22,543 nt of DNA. It comes from a virus. Below the pieces are notes generated by a model, which saw only the letters and a program-made list of their open reading frames with translations, was not told the DNA's origin and made no database searches. The stretch is from positions 1 to 22,543 of IMG/VR virus record IMGVR_UViG_3300020442_003935; one strand, written 5' to 3'. Shown here piece by piece: positions 21,883 through 22,543 of the stretch. Positions within the stretch are counted from its first letter, which is position 1. Every line of letters starts with the position of its first letter. The translations under genes and the position numbers were made by a program.

Positions 21883-22543
21883 ATGAGTCGTTCACGTGAT
21901 ATAGCAGAAATGCTTGGTAAAACTGAAGCAACAAATACTACAAATGTTGCTCTTGGTACAGGTGGTACTACTGTATCATTTATAGATTCGGATGGATTAC
22001 TACCAAGCGCAGATTTAACTGGCGATTCGGGAGATCTTGTTTTCTCTCGTTCAACAAATGCTGTGTTCGTTGGCGAAGGCACATATTATAGAAGGTTATC
22101 TACTAGTAGTTTGGTTACTGCCGAACTTCTCATGGTTGCTGGTGGAGGCGGTGGAGCATCTGGTGGAGGAGGAGCAGGTGGACTGCTTTATTATGGATCA
22201 GAAACGCCAAAAACTCCAAACGGTTCTGCAATAGAAATCGACGGCGGTAAAACATACACGGTCACGGTTGGTACCGGTGGTGCGTCTGCAACCAAAGGTA
22301 ATGATACAACAGTTACTGCAACTGGAGTAAGTTATACTGCTGAAGGTGGTGGTCGTGGTAACGGTGGTGCTGCTATCGGATCTGGACAAGCAGGTAGTCC
22401 TGGCGGTTCAGGAGGCGGTGGTGGTGCTAATGCTGCAACTGGAGGAGCAATATTAACTGGTGGCGCAGGAACTGCAGGTCAAGGTAATGATGGTGGTTAT
22501 GGTCGAGAGATTGGTAACTCCCCAGCTGGAGGTGGCGGTGGGG
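21883..22543 (+). CDS. Glycine-rich tail-fibre/receptor-binding protein (3' partial)
   Basis: The frame starts at ATG 21883 and stays open to the window edge, giving 220 residues so far. It starts MSRSRDIAEMLGKTEATNTT, a standard opening of marine phage fibre proteins. After VTAELLMVA, from about residue 88, it becomes glycine-rich (GGGGGASGGGGAGG, later repeats of GG(A/S)GG). Glycine-rich blocks of this sort in T-even gp38 adhesins fold into packed polyglycine helices that display variable loops. A receptor-binding function is inferred. The ATG lies eight bases after the chaperone stop. The C-terminus is not visible. Confidence 0.75.
   Translation, partial: MSRSRDIAEMLGKTEATNTTNVALGTGGTTVSFIDSDGLLPSADLTGDSGDLVFSRSTNAVFVGEGTYYRRLSTSSLVTAELLMVAGGGGGASGGGGAGGLLYYGSETPKTPNGSAIEIDGGKTYTVTVGTGGASATKGNDTTVTATGVSYTAEGGGRGNGGAAIGSGQAGSPGGSGGGGGANAATGGAILTGGAGTAGQGNDGGYGREIGNSPAGGGGG

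Noticed and set aside
1-22543. tRNA genes, CRISPR arrays, insertion sequences, integrase or attachment sites
   Set aside because: All gaps between genes are under about 75 bases and hold only promoters, ribosome sites, a hairpin and a terminator; no cloverleaf, spacer array, transposase or inverted-repeat borders were seen.

Overview
The window is a piece of a T4-superfamily myovirus genome (tailed phage, class Caudoviricetes), all coded on the + strand. It holds the conserved head and tail block in T4 order: gp13, gp14, gp15, gp16, gp17, gp18, gp19, gp20, an acidic core protein, a small protein, gp21, gp22 and gp23. Small tail-fibre-type genes lie on both sides. The DNA is AT-rich. The protein style (short versions of the T4 proteins, MPIVLRL..GSELTFAELDGNF fibre heads, LamG, C1q-like and glycine-rich fibre modules) points to the marine T4-like phages of cyanobacteria, SAR11 and other marine bacteria. 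The host cannot be named from this window. No tRNA, integrase, CRISPR, auxiliary metabolic gene or defence gene was seen.

Layout. 1-3095: the end of one fibre gene, a 135-residue fibre protein and an 839-residue adhesin with three LamG domains. 3112-11027: one long, tightly coupled operon behind a T4-type late promoter: gp13, gp14, a separate gene carrying what looks like the C-terminal extension of gp14, gp15, a tandemly duplicated pair of fibre-type genes (A1-B1-A2-B2), then small and large terminase. 11031-13398: late promoter, tail sheath gp18 and tube gp19. 13398-15417: weak late promoter, a GC-rich hairpin, portal gp20 and an acidic core protein. 15440-18812: late promoter, small protein, prohead protease gp21, scaffold gp22, major capsid gp23 and a strong intrinsic terminator. 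18824-21491: late promoter, a gp19-fold tail protein, four small fibre proteins and a conserved protein of unknown role. 21467-22543: late promoter, a probable tail-fibre assembly chaperone and the start of a glycine-rich fibre protein that runs off the window.

How the genes work together. gp22 and the acidic protein would form the prohead core on the gp20 portal, and gp23 builds the shell around it. gp21 then cuts the core and the gp23 propeptide; (I/L)-x-E|A sites are visible in gp21, gp22 and gp23. gp16/gp17 package DNA through gp20. gp13/gp14 complete the neck, gp15 caps the tail, and gp18/gp19 form sheath and tube. The fibre genes supply host recognition. Five exact TATAAATA boxes and one 7/8 match, all on the + strand and five of the six just before a gene or gene group, imply gp55/gp33/gp45-type late transcription.

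No clearly new system (defence, anti-defence, new enzyme) was found. The points most worth a second look are the apparent fission of gp14 inside a repeat unit, the duplicated fibre cassette between gp15 and gp16, a late promoter whose predicted start is the A of an ATG (leaderless message), a hairpin that would sit at the very 5' end of the gp20 transcript, and a gp19 paralogue directly after gp23.
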